The notes under the pieces: generated by a model
Told to the model about the DNA's origin: nothing
The model's database searches: none
What the model saw: the letters and a program-made list of their open reading frames with translations, nothing else
Assembly: GCA_009801085.1 (NCBI GenBank)
Contig: VNWV01000001.1
Location: 2,418,001-2,482,000, forward strand
Direction of reading: 5' to 3'
Source of the DNA: Lasiodiplodia sp. COLG20
Lineage: Eukaryota > Ascomycota > Dothideomycetes > Botryosphaeriales > Botryosphaeriaceae
DNA length: 64,000 bases
Translations under genes and position numbers: made by a program
Shown: one piece after another, positions 46,451 to 56,423 of the stretch
Position numbering within the stretch: position 1 is the first letter of the stretch
Layout of the letters: each line of letters starts with the position of its first letter

Positions 46451-46820
46451 TCTCAACTGATCAAAAATGTGAGATCGATGAACGATTGATGAAGCATGTA
46501 AAAAGCCCAACAGCGAATCTCTGGTGATGAATTGGTGATTCAAAAGGGATTTGTTGATTTATCTACTAAGAGGAGATGGGACCGTCATCAGAGAGCCTTG
46601 GAAAGATGGATAGCGGTAACTTTGGCACTTGCTGGAAATGCCTTTATTTATTGGTTGAGGCTTTACCCGTCCCTCGTTGAACTACGTTGACTCGTTGGGC
46701 ATCCCCCACCTCAAGTAAGCGATATCTGCCCACGGATAGATTATACTCTGCTATAATTGATTCTTCAGCCTTAGTGGTTGGCCTTGCTTCACCGGCATAT
46801 CCTGCTTGTTCTACTCGTTA

Positions 46821-46892
46821 TACGCGGCCTGCCCCTTGCTGCGCGTTTTACTTCTATACGCTCTCTGCCCCTTGCTACGTGTTCGACGGCTC
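46821..46892. repeat. Two imperfect 36-bp tandem copies
   Basis: Copies start at 46821 and 46857. Both open with ATACGC and share the block CTGCCCCTTGCT, then diverge at the end. By eye about 70% of positions match. No known element is recognised. Confidence 0.5.
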
Positions 46893-47552
46893 TGGTGCAC
46901 ACTTGAAGGCTTTAAAATGTAAACTATACTAGCATGATAAACGACTCTAGAAAGGTGATGTCTTCCATCCTGTTGCATGCTCAATTTTTCTCTAATTGAC
47001 AACGACACTATGGAGCGGGTTTACCAAAGCTGTGGCTTATACATGCTTTCGTCTTCAGCTTGCCAATGTGATATTGTTTCCTGCTTTTCAGGTGCAATAT
47101 TGGGACTAACGTACCGGTCCCAGGATAGCTTGACATATTGCATCCTATTCGGGAAAAGCGATGGTTCCAGGCCGAACGAAAGGTACAAGCACGTATCTCC
47201 AAGATGTTTGTTGCTATCGCGCTATTTCTCCCTTCCTTCCATGCTATTTTAGTAAGATGCCACCAACTCGCTTCTATTTTGAACGAGGTTGGGCGCACAA
47301 GAAGGCCACTTTTGCTGCTGTTGCGTGTCCTCCCCTGACCTGTTCAGCTTAGTAGGTGAAACCGGCAGAGAACACGAGAATGCTTCAGCAACATGATTGG
47401 TCAGTAAGGGGAGGGGAAGGAATCCCGGAATGACCAAGGCTGAGCTAAGGCACAGCACAACATGTCATTCTGCGTAAGCATGAGGCTGAATCAAGGCTCC
47501 GCGCAGCCTTGTCATTTTGCGCAACTGCGAGGCTCATTCTTGCAGTTCATGC

Positions 47553-47559
47553 TATATAA
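47553..47559 (+). promoter_or_regulatory. Candidate TATA box TATATAA
   Basis: TATATAA lies about 200 bp before the ATG at 47754. It is followed by a pyrimidine-rich stretch (CTCTCTACGCTTCC) typical of fungal transcription starts. It supports transcription to the right, but no start site is proven. Confidence 0.35.
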
Positions 47560-47753
47560 CGAACAAACATCTCTCTACGCTTCCATTTCCGCCTCCTGTG
47601 CTTCGATCACCACCCCTTGTCCTACCTTTTCCGTTCACCACCAAAGTTCTCAGATCATCGCCCAATCAGTTCTTTGGCCATGCTCCTCCTGGACATCATC
47701 AATCTCCGACAACCTGGAGCTGGAAGACCTCCATCGCACAGAAATTTGCCACA

Positions 47754-48068
47754 ATGTTGGAAGTGCGCGCTATCACTGGCGCAATCTTGGCTGGAGCAGC
47801 TCTAGCTGTAGCCCATTCATCTCAGACATCTTTCCATGGTACGAACAAGCCGCGACGGATGCTAATGTCGCCGCCATTTTCGCTGGGGAGTTTGAAGGAT
47901 GTCTGTACGAACAAGTGCCTTTCCGCGCCCTTTGGGTTTCTTTTGTCATGGAGTCCAAAGAGGTTCATCACACCTCTTAACCCACTGCGTACTTGCATGA
48001 CTCCCCATTGCTGGCTGCCTGGCCACGTAGAGAGAGATAAACTCACGTGGCATTTCCCTCGCCTATAA
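47754..48068 (+). CDS. Weak candidate: small secreted protein
   Basis: A 104-residue frame that begins with a hydrophobic, signal-like N-terminus (MLEVRAITGAILAGAALAVA followed by HSSQ). The mature part has several Cys and basic residues but no known domain. Support is the signal-like start, an ACAATG context and a TATA box with a CT-rich leader upstream. Against it, the frame two bases on (ending at 47980) looks at least as protein-like between 47820 and 47960 (DIFPWYEQAATDANVAAIFA). That could mean an unrecognised intron or a shifted frame. Treat as tentative. Confidence 0.28.
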   Translation: MLEVRAITGAILAGAALAVAHSSQTSFHGTNKPRRMLMSPPFSLGSLKDVCTNKCLSAPFGFLLSWSPKRFITPLNPLRTCMTPHCWLPGHVERDKLTWHFPRL

Positions 48069-48222
48069 CCAAACAAAGCTGTACAAAAATCACAACATCG
48101 ACACTTGAGTGTCTTAGTCACGACAAATCGCCAGAAATTCCATCATCCAATTTTCCAGACTCAGAAGCAACAAAGCACTATACTCTCCATACCAATCAGC
48201 GACACCAAACACTAAAGCAAGC

Positions 48223-49347
48223 ATGCGCTGCAAAAAGTTGGGTTCAAGACCCAGTGGCCCTCCACAATCCCTAAGGCCTAGCCATGGGGCAACCTTCGTG
48301 TGCCCATATTTCGCGCGTTGCCCTCAGAAGCGTACCAAGCACGCTTCCTGCTTCCACCCTGGATTTACAAATATTTCGCGCCTGAAGTGAGTAGTGTCAC
48401 TAAGTACTTGAGTTCCAATGCATAGGCTTGCTAATGAGACTTGATTCAGAGAACACTTATACCGACGGCATCTCTTGCCGCCCAGTCAATGTCCAAGATG
48501 CTACGTGGACTTTGAAACTGAGCAACGCCTGCAGGAGCACCTTCGGGATAGAGTCAGATGCGAGATATGCGGTCCTTCGTCAGAGGGAATATCTCCAGAG
48601 ACAGAGAAGCTTCTCAGGAGCAAGAAACGACACTTGAATGAAACTGAGGAAGAGAAGTGGAAGCGGATATACCGCATCCTGTTCGGGAATGTTGATGAAA
48701 GTGACATACCATCCCCATGTGAGTATCTGTCATTATTCTCAATTAGCCGTTACTTACATTGCACAGACTGCCAGTACCAGGAAGTCTTGCAAGCAGATTC
48801 ATTTGGAGACTATCAAGCGTTCATCCGAGAACATGGGTCCGAAGTCATCCATGCAAAGCTCCAAGATCTGTCGGAAAGGGTCATACTCAGTGAAGAACAA
48901 CAGAACAGCGTCGCAGCTCTGGTATGTTCCCTTCCGGAACAGCTGCTGGAAGAATACGGTACATTCCAAAGAACAAAGACCGGGACGCGTCCATCGTCAA
49001 CATCTGGATTCCAGGATACGATTTCCCCCGCTGTGAATGGATCTGCGAACGGGGGGCCATCATCTGACAGGGCTTGCAACTCCGCTGAAGCAGGATCAGC
49101 AAGCTTCTCCTCGGGCACTCCACCTACAGATCACGGACACACGTCAGAGATGCCTTCGTTTGAATGGAATGCCATGTCAGAATCTTCAGAGCTCTTCCCA
49201 TCCCATCCAGATAACCTACCACTAGAGGATCTGTTTGAGCAACAGTATGACATTATACCGACGTCTGACTACGGAGGAGATGGCGTCCTTCAATTTCCTC
49301 CCATGGAATTCTCTTTTGACTTTCCACAAGTCTTCTTAGGCCCTTGA
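48223..49347 (+). CDS. C2H2-type zinc-finger protein of a fungal-specific family
   Basis: Three exons, 48223-48386, 48450-48718 and 48767-49347, give 337 residues. The introns (63 and 48 nt) have GTGAGT donors and TTCAG/CACAG acceptors. The first exon encodes CPYFARCPQKRTKHASC. Intron 1 splits the codon before EHLYRRH, so the atypical finger C..C..C-x13-H-x4-H is complete only after splicing. A second C2H2-like unit follows at once (QCPRCYVDFETEQRLQEH). Then comes the family block KRHLNETEEEKWKRIYRILF and DIPSPY. I recall many fungal proteins with this HLYRRH...CPRC...W..IY.ILFP layout, usually called C2H2 domain proteins of unknown function. The C-terminal half is acidic and Ser/Pro-rich (EMPSFEWNAMSESSELFP), possibly an activation region. 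Targets are unknown. Confidence 0.85.
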
Positions 49348-49623
49348 GGCCAGTGGACATGTCAGTGTGGTGGACATTGCTTGGTATGTCAGCATTTGTA
49401 TACTATTTGGATTTTATTGGAGTAGGGAGATGGCGTTTTCTCAGGGTTAGCGTTTTTGTTTCCTTCCCCATTTCTCTCGTCGTGTACGTAACGGCCAGAA
49501 TTGATGAATCTCAATGATTAAACAATGTTTGCAGCATGTTTCAAAAATATGTTCATTTACAATTAAGTTTTACTTTTTAGCCTCGTCATTCCGAGGTGTC
49601 TCCCCTATTTTGATGACACTAAT

Positions 49624-51070
49624 CTACCTGTTGTTCTCCTCCCACGGCTCGCCGGTGCAGTTGAAGCCGATAGGGCCCTCAACATTGGAGCACAGCCAGT
49701 TTGCGGGAGCAGTCGAGTTGACGGTGTCGAGCAAGTCAATACCCTCGATGGTGATGCCGGTGCAGGGACTCTTGGCGCTGCACTGGATGGCGGCGACGAC
49801 GTCGCTGGTAGTAGTGCCGGTCCAGTTGCGCATGACCATGTCGCGGATGTTGAACTCGCTCGTGTCGCAACCGCCGGTGGCGCCGTTGTAGCTGGTGCAC
49901 TGCGTCACGGCCATGATGCCCGAGGCGTTGCGAAGCTCGAAGTTCTCGAAGGTCATGTTGGCGGCGTAGCCGAGGCCGCCGCCGCCGCCGTTGGGCGGGT
50001 AGCCCGTCGAGTTGCCCGTCCACGTCTTGACGTAGACGCCGTAGCGCATGTTGTTGATGATGATGTTGCGCGCCGTCACGTTCTCGATGGTCTCGTAGAC
50101 GCCGTCTGGGAAAGGATGTGCGGTCAGCGGGGTGTTTGGGGGGGAAGAGAGTGCGCGTGGATGGACGTACCGTATTGGCCAATGCTACCAATGGCGACGC
50201 CGAGACCGGTGTGGAACTCGCAGTCCTCGATCAGGATGTTGGTGCTGTTGGCTTTTGTGGAGATGGAGTCATCGCCGTTGTCGACGACCCACCTACGGAA
50301 GGTGATGTTGTTGGCGTAGACAGTGTCGGCACCATCGGTCTGTTTTTTTTTGTCAGTATCCACTCAATTGGATTCGCGGATAGAAGACTCACGTTCAGGG
50401 AGGAGAAGTCGAAGCCGACAGCCTGCTTGGTGTCGGTGCTGTTAATATAAATATCCTCCAGGAGGATGTTCTCCGAGTGAATGATGGTCATTGTCCTGTT
50501 CTCTTAGTTACTTGTTTGCAATAAGATTGGTGCGGTTACTCACCACATCTGGCTCTGGACAAAACGAGTAGCCTCGAAGACGCTGTCCTTCGTACCGGTG
50601 ATGGTGATGGCATGCGGGCGTCCCTTGTAGTTGTTTGTGCCGTTGACGAAGTCATACCAGACCTGGCCGTTGCCGTCAAGGGTGCCGTATCCGTTGCCAG
50701 TCCACCGCAGGTTCTCTCCACCAAAGAGCCAGGCGCTAGACTGGTTCTGGTAGCCGACAGGGAGAGAAGCGTTGAGCCAGTAGGGGATGTTCTTGTCCCA
50801 GAGAAGGGTTCCCTGGATATCAACATCGACGTTGCTCAAGCCGGTCGTGTTCATGACGGACTTGACCGTGTAAGTCTCGTTCAGGAACACGACCTTGCCG
50901 CGGTTGGCCGCATCGTTGTGGCCGCACTTGTGGAACGCCTGAATGATTGCCGGGGCCGAGTCGGTGCCATTGGGGCCTGGCTGGACGACGCAGGTGTTGT
51001 CAGGGGAAGTGTCCTGGGCGAAAACAAATGCAGGCACACAGAGTGCCGCGACAAGCGAATTGCGGAGCAT
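49624..51070 (-). CDS. Secreted GH28 pectin hydrolase (exo-polygalacturonase-like)
   Basis: Four exons, 51070-50544, 50495-50393, 50339-50171 and 50105-49624, encode 426 residues. Introns are 48-65 nt. Signal peptide about 1-18 (MLRNSLVAALCVPAFVFA). The right-handed beta-helix carries the GH28 motif NTDGAD at 210-215 and the catalytic pair GDDSIS (D233, D234). At the usual G-H-G loop it reads FHTGLGVAIGSIG, so the central His is Leu. The last subsite motif is YGVYVKTW rather than the RIK of endo-enzymes. Many N-x-S/T sites are present. The layout is closest to exo-acting polygalacturonases and rhamnogalacturonan hydrolases, and suggests growth on plant material. The exact substrate is not determined. 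Confidence 0.92.
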
Positions 51071-51761
51071 GATGGACAGCGAGAGGAGCGGCCTGCTTCT
51101 GCATACGATGCGCCGGGATAATAGTCTACTTTATACTAGTGCACTCGGGTCAAATCGCACCGCCTAATGGCACCTATGGCGTCACTTGGGAGTTCTCATG
51201 TGGGGAAGTACGGAAGTTTGCATGCTGATCTCGGCTGGCAGTCGGCTTGCCGACTCCGCAAAACAGGGACGCATGGAGACCGGCGTTATTCCCACCCTGG
51301 TGATGAACCATGAAGTCCCTGCAGGCCCAGGCAAACGAGACACGGTGCGGAATCAGCTCGAGCTGCCAAGGCGCCTCCAGAGAGTCACGGACCCACGACG
51401 AGCCCATCAAGACGACGAAGCACGCACAAGCATTGAGGCGCATCCTCTCCAGCCGGGGGATCAGCGGCCGGTAGTCATAGCGCGGCAGGAGGCCTTGGTG
51501 GGGCCCCGCGGCTTTTGTCGTCCGGTGCTATTGCCGACAGCCTCCGAAAGCGCAAGTGAGCCCGCTGTTTTGCCGCTGTCTGTTCCCTGATATGTAGCGA
51601 TATCCGGCTGCCTACCAATGTGGTAAAGTTCGGCGCCGAAGCGGCCGGGTTGGCGTCTCCACAAAGCCGTGCACTTTCTGTTGTCCGACCCGACGAACAT
51701 CGGGTAGCGGGTAGCAGCACCTCCGATTCCCAGGTACTCACTGCATATAAACCACGAAAGC
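51071..51761. other. Spacer between GH28 and a transcription-factor-domain gene
   Basis: Promoter of the GH28 gene and 3' end of the next gene. No coding gene is seen. Confidence 0.5.
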
Positions 51762-53611
51762 CTAACTTTGATATTGGTCTTCGAAAGTGTCCCTGTGTAC
51801 GTACATATTCCATAAAACCCCGCACGGCCCGCGGCAAAAATCATCAACCCAAGGAAACGCCTTCAACGTCTCGCTCAGCTCTTCTTCTCCCCGCAACCCC
51901 ATCGCCTCCATCGTCTCAAAGATGCGCGCCGCATACCACATGGCCATTCCCATGGCGCCCTTGACGTCGCCCCTCTGCTGCGCCGAAACGCCCCATCCCA
52001 TGAACAGGACCCATAGCAAGCTCTCCATCGATGACGTCGTCTCACCTGGCCACCTCTCGACGAGGTCTGACACGTCGAGCAGGTCGCGCAGCCGCGCGCT
52101 GAAGACGGAATTGGCCGCCATCTCCTTGGGGCCCGGGTTCAGCGCCGCCCAGATGTACACATGCGCCGCCAGCAGCACCGCATCGTACACCGTCTCAGAG
52201 CTCAGCTCCCCAATGGCCGCCACAGAAGCGGGCGAGTGCGGCGAAGAGTGCCGCCGCTGGCGTAGCTGGTGCAGCTTCTGTCGCCGCACCAGCTCCTCCA
52301 GCAACCGGTGCTCGACGTCGTCGATGACTGCCGCCACCGGCCTGCCGCGGAAAAGCGTGCTGCCAAAGCTGACTATGTGCAGTTCGCGTACGATGGTCGA
52401 GATCTCACCGTAGTAGTAGTAGTCGTCGGCCGAGTCGACAATCTCGTCGTCGTCGTCGTCTTCCTCGCTGAACTGGCGCGGGAGCAGCGTCATTGAGCGG
52501 TGGTGCGCAACCGAGGCCATGGTCTCGAGCTCGGCGGGGAGTGGCAGGAGCGGCAGCGGCGGCAGCGTCGGGGCCGTGGCATTGGCAGCGCAGCAGAGGT
52601 ACTCGATCCACTTGATGGTGCGCTGGGCCAGGTGAGAGAAGGTGAAGATGCCGCCGCGGGCGGCGACGAGGGCCAGCATGCCCTCTCTGTGGCTCTCGGC
52701 TTCGGCCCAGTGGCCAATGAAGACCTTTTCCGCTTACGTCAACATTGCTCGTCTCTCATCTGACGCTGGCAGGACTCACCTCAACGACGCTCAAGCCGCC
52801 GACGGTGGCGACGAACGAGTCGGTGATGGGCGTGTCGCGGCCCTTCCTGGGCATGCCCTCGCGCACGGCTCGGATGGTCCAAGTCAGGTACTTGTTGGCC
52901 GTGACGGTGAGGCAGTCGGTGTTGCGGGCGAGGTTCTGCAGGATCTCGTAGACGAAGAGCGTGTTGTAGTAGCCGGCCGGCTCGCCGTAGCAGAGATGGT
53001 ACTCGGTGTTCTCCCACTGCACGCGCTCCCGCTTGTAGCGGTTCCGGTCGCAGACGAAGATGTCTGATGCCATCAGCAGAAGAAAGAGCAGAGGAGCAAA
53101 GGACTCACCGTCGGTCATGGGCGTGGGACCGGGGTAATTCTCAAAGACTGGACGGCATCAGCACTCAGCATGGCGGGCGGGTTCACGGCTGTCGCGCACA
53201 GTATCTCATGGCTTCGTGCAGCCGTGGGCTGCCCTGGACGGGAAGCACATCGAAAGGATCAATAAGGTGCGTGTCGATGTCCGAGGTGAGGCCGGTTCGA
53301 CAATCCGGGGGCAGGCGCGCCAGGACTTGCAGCTCGGGCGGATCGTCGCCGCCGCCGTCGTCGTGCTTTGCGCGCGTCTTGCGCTTCCGCTCGCTGGTGA
53401 CCAGCATGACATGGCTCTTGAGCTCCTGGGTGGAGCGGTCGTAGCGCAGGGCCTGGCGGTGCTTGCGGTGGGGGCCATGGACCTCGACGAAGAGGAAACG
53501 CGACGAGGCTTGGGCGTCGGGAGCTCCCTGGCGCGCCTGCGGCGCGGGGCTGCACCGATACGGCACAATGTTGAAGTCCGACTTGCTCGCGCGCGACTTG
53601 TGCCTGGACAT
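51762..53611 (-). CDS. Fungal transcription-factor-domain protein without zinc cluster
   Basis: Four exons, 53611-53200, 53147-53109, 53063-52780 and 52724-51762, encode 565 residues. Exon 2 is only 39 nt. The N-terminus reads MSRHKSRASKSDFNIVPYRC and later ELKSHVMLVTSERKRKT, a basic region but no Cys cluster. The middle and C-terminal parts are helical and resemble the fungal-specific transcription factor domain (Fungal_trans_2 type). Examples are YYNTLFVYEILQNLARNTD, GHWAEAESHREGMLALVAAR and the ending FPWVDDFCRGPCGVLWNMY. Related fungal proteins are often labelled tachykinin family, a misleading name. An acidic run (EEDDDDDE) occurs near 325. It may act as a co-regulator. DNA binding is not evident from sequence. 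Confidence 0.78.
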
Positions 53612-54544
53612 TCTCGACGGAGCGCCACCGACGGAGGAGGAACTGGGCGCGGGAAAAAAAGCTGCACGTCTGTGTGGTGGGGGCGCTCTTCGTTCATATG
53701 AAAGTCGCAGTCGCCACGAGTGCGACTGTCGAAAAAGGATCTCGCCCCGTGCACCCAGGAACTCCACTTTGCTCTAGGCAGCCTACACCCACGGCTGCGG
53801 TCCGCGCCTTCAGCTCGTCCCGTGGGGCGTCGGGCAAGCCAGATCTCCGCGCCCGCGTCCGCCCCTCTCCCCTGAAAGGATGATTAGAATTCATTGCATG
53901 AGGCTTGATACCAGTCCAATACGCGTACACGGCCCGAAGCGAATCGATAACATTGGGCGGACCGGGGGCGGCGCACGCCTGGTCTGGGCATGTGGCAGCT
54001 TTAGGCGCAGTCGGACTTGTTGCTGTATTAAGTAACTGTACTGGCCGTTTCCGGCAACGATCGCCCAACGTCGTCTGTCCGCACGCGCCCCCAACTTGGC
54101 GATCACCCTCAGTATATTGGGAGCGCTATCGCACGTAGCCGCCTATACGGGTCGTCACAACCACCGCTCTCGCAACCCGACGCGATCCCATTTGTAACGT
54201 CAAAGTCATGACCCAGCAACTCCACCTTTAAATGAAGTGCCACGCCATTTCACTCGACTCTGTGCTCAATCCGGTGCGTGGTCGACCAAGTCATCCGAAC
54301 TCTTTGGAGCCAATCACGCTACCTTGCCGCCCGCCTCACTTCCGACTTCCCGAAAACGGTCATTTCAAATCTCTGCTGATTGGTCTTTATATTATGCGTA
54401 ATAGGCAGTACAAGAAACATCGCTTCTCCACTGAAACATATCCACAAGTTTCTTTCCATCACGACGCACTGTCATGCTCTGTGCTATTGATTTCATAAAC
54501 AAGCCCCCATTGGACAAACGACTCCGGCCATGCAAGCTTCCCGC
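53612..54544. other. Spacer upstream of the transcription-factor-domain gene
   Basis: Promoter of that gene and 3' end of the PhyH gene. No coding gene is supported. Confidence 0.5.
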
Positions 54545-55730
54545 TCAGAGACCATCATCAGGCCGGTAGTGCTCCATCCACCTCTGCGAATCTGGTCAGA
54601 ATCAGGAAGAAAAGAGCTCGGCTTCATGTGACACCCACCTTGTCGTGTTTCCGAGCCGAGTTCACCCACCGAAGATCGGTTGCCAGTCGAATTCTGTTCA
54701 GCGGATCCTCGTTGATGGTCGACGCGTGAATCTGCCGACATGTTAGCCACAAATACGAGACTCATCATCAGATGAGCTCAAACCCACCATATGCGGCTTG
54801 TGCAGAGTAACGTCTCCCGCCTCGTAGGCCGAGACGTACCACCGCTTCCCATACTCGCGTCCGAACTCGAGTGGACCATCGCCCAGCCAACCCGTCGTCA
54901 TCATATTCCGGTTGAACCCGTTCTTCGCTTCGTCTTCGGTCAAGCCTGCCTTCTTCGCCCGTTCGGTGAACTCGTTCTCGATCTGCTGGCCGATTTTGTC
55001 TCCTGTTGGTCCGGTATCGTTAGCCCTGCACCCCGGCCCTCCCAACACGATTAGCCAACATACCATCTTCCATGTAAATCAGACCTCCACCCTCCAGGCT
55101 CACGTCACCGATAGGGACCCAACCCGTGATGGCCGTCGGCTCGCCGTACCGCAGGAAGATCTGGTCGTAGTGCACGCCGATGGCCTTGTTTCCCGGCGTG
55201 TTGTTCCGCAGCAGCGTCCTCCGCAGCGCGAGCGTATCCTCGCCCCATCCGCTGAACTTCTTGACGAAGTCCAGCAGCACGGGGTGCTTGCACAGGTCCT
55301 CCGCGTACCACGGCTCCGTGTGCGCCTTGATGGCCAGGTCGACGAAGGTCGCGGCAGTGTTGTCCGTCTTCTTGCCCGGGTTCGTCGCCGCGCCGACGCC
55401 TGGGTACATGTTGCGGTCCTTGGTCGCGTCGAAGATGCCGTCGACGGCCGCGCTGCCCGGCGCCAGCACCCCCGTCGGCGAGAGGTAGTTGAAGTAGGCC
55501 TCGCGGCAGCGCAGCACGTCGGCCCGCGGCAGCAGCCCCTTCAGGAACAGCACGCCGTCGCGCTCGTAGCGCTCGCGCAGCACCGACAGCGGCTCGTTGG
55601 GGTACGACGGCTGCAGGGGCAGCACTTCCGACGCGGGCAGCGGCCCGTCGTTCACTCTGAGCTGGACGCCCGGCCACGCAGGAGCGGCAGGCGCCGTAGT
55701 AGCAGGAGCAATCGTGGCGGTCTGCGACAT
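54545..55730 (-). CDS. PhyH-type Fe(II)/2-oxoglutarate dioxygenase
   Basis: Phytanoyl-CoA dioxygenase family. Four exons, 55730-55064, 55002-54788, 54731-54639 and 54583-54545, give 337 residues. The iron-binding HxD is H187-Y-D189 (GVHYDQIFLRYGEP). The distal His falls in GDVTLHKPHM|IHASTINED (H290 or H293). A 2-oxoglutarate-binding Arg is likely in the NRIRLATDLRW segment. Intron 1 ends at the AG after CCAAC (55003), not at the nearer CAG. Only that choice keeps phase and yields YMEDGDKIGQQIENEF, which fits the family. The last exon is 39 nt and encodes RWMEHYRPDDGL. Substrate is unknown. Fungal members act in fatty-acid alpha-oxidation or secondary metabolism. Confidence 0.9.
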
Positions 55731-56423
55731 TGTTTCTGGTGGTGCTGCTCCAAGTCGGGTCGTGGTTTGGTGGTTGGTGTTTCTCCCTGCTTGGGTGGAC
55801 GGTAGAGCGCAAGGGCTGGTATCATTAAAAGATAGGAATAGACAAGGCATGACTGGGGTACATGGTGGTCTGCAGCCACTTCTTATACCTTGCCGCGTCC
55901 TCTTCGTCAACGGAAAGGCATACTGCTTTGGTCTTGGGAGGGGCGAATCAAAGAATTACGATAGTATCTGCAAGCTGATGTCTACCCCTCAATGGCCCTG
56001 TGCTCTTCAACCAGCTGCTCCACATGTAGCACCGTGCTGGAGGGCCAAGCCACCAATCGTGAAGAGCGAATTCAAAAAGTCCGTGTAATTAAAGGCTAGA
56101 GAACGGCGGCTGGGCAATCATGTGTACCAAGTGTTGCGGGGCCCCATATCGCGGACCCCTTAGTCTTCTACAAGTTCGAGGTATGAGGTGGAGTTGGTTT
56201 AACAGCAACGACAGATTCAGCAGGGTTTTCCGTGCGCCGGTGGTCTAGCTTCCCCCGCATTGGCCGATGGCTGAGCCGTGTGGGCCCATGACGTGGGCCA
56301 GCCGCCGAACTGGCGAACAATCCCGCTGACTAACCCCGGAGACGATTACCCTAACACCCCGCCGTCTCCCTGAGAATTTCTCTGCATCCATTGCTGTGCA
56401 ACTTGCTTGCCTGCGTTTCTGGG
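55731..56423. promoter_or_regulatory. Divergent promoter of PhyH and Zn2Cys6 genes
   Basis: 693 bp between two outward-pointing starts. It contains CGCGGACCCC at 56150-56159, the reverse complement of a decamer upstream of the monooxygenase gene, and CTCCGG/CCGG-like triplets. No TATA box is certain. The arrangement makes the regulator a candidate controller of the dioxygenase (inference). Confidence 0.5.

Larger units (their letters stand above)
46451..48222. other. Spacer between GT34 and C2H2 genes
   Basis: Contains an imperfect 36-bp tandem repeat at 46821-46892, a TATATAA at 47553-47559 and a weak small-secreted-protein candidate at 47754-48068, listed separately. Otherwise nothing is recognised. 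Confidence 0.45.

Noticed and set aside
48230..48260. tRNA-like GGGTTCAAGACCC stem-loop
   Set aside because: Resembles a T-arm, but there is no acceptor stem, D-arm or anticodon arm around it. It is the first exon of the C2H2 gene.
54912..55805. 297-codon open frame on the + strand across the PhyH gene
   Set aside because: Antisense shadow of a high-GC coding region. It has an Arg/Gln/Val-rich low-complexity product and no family features.
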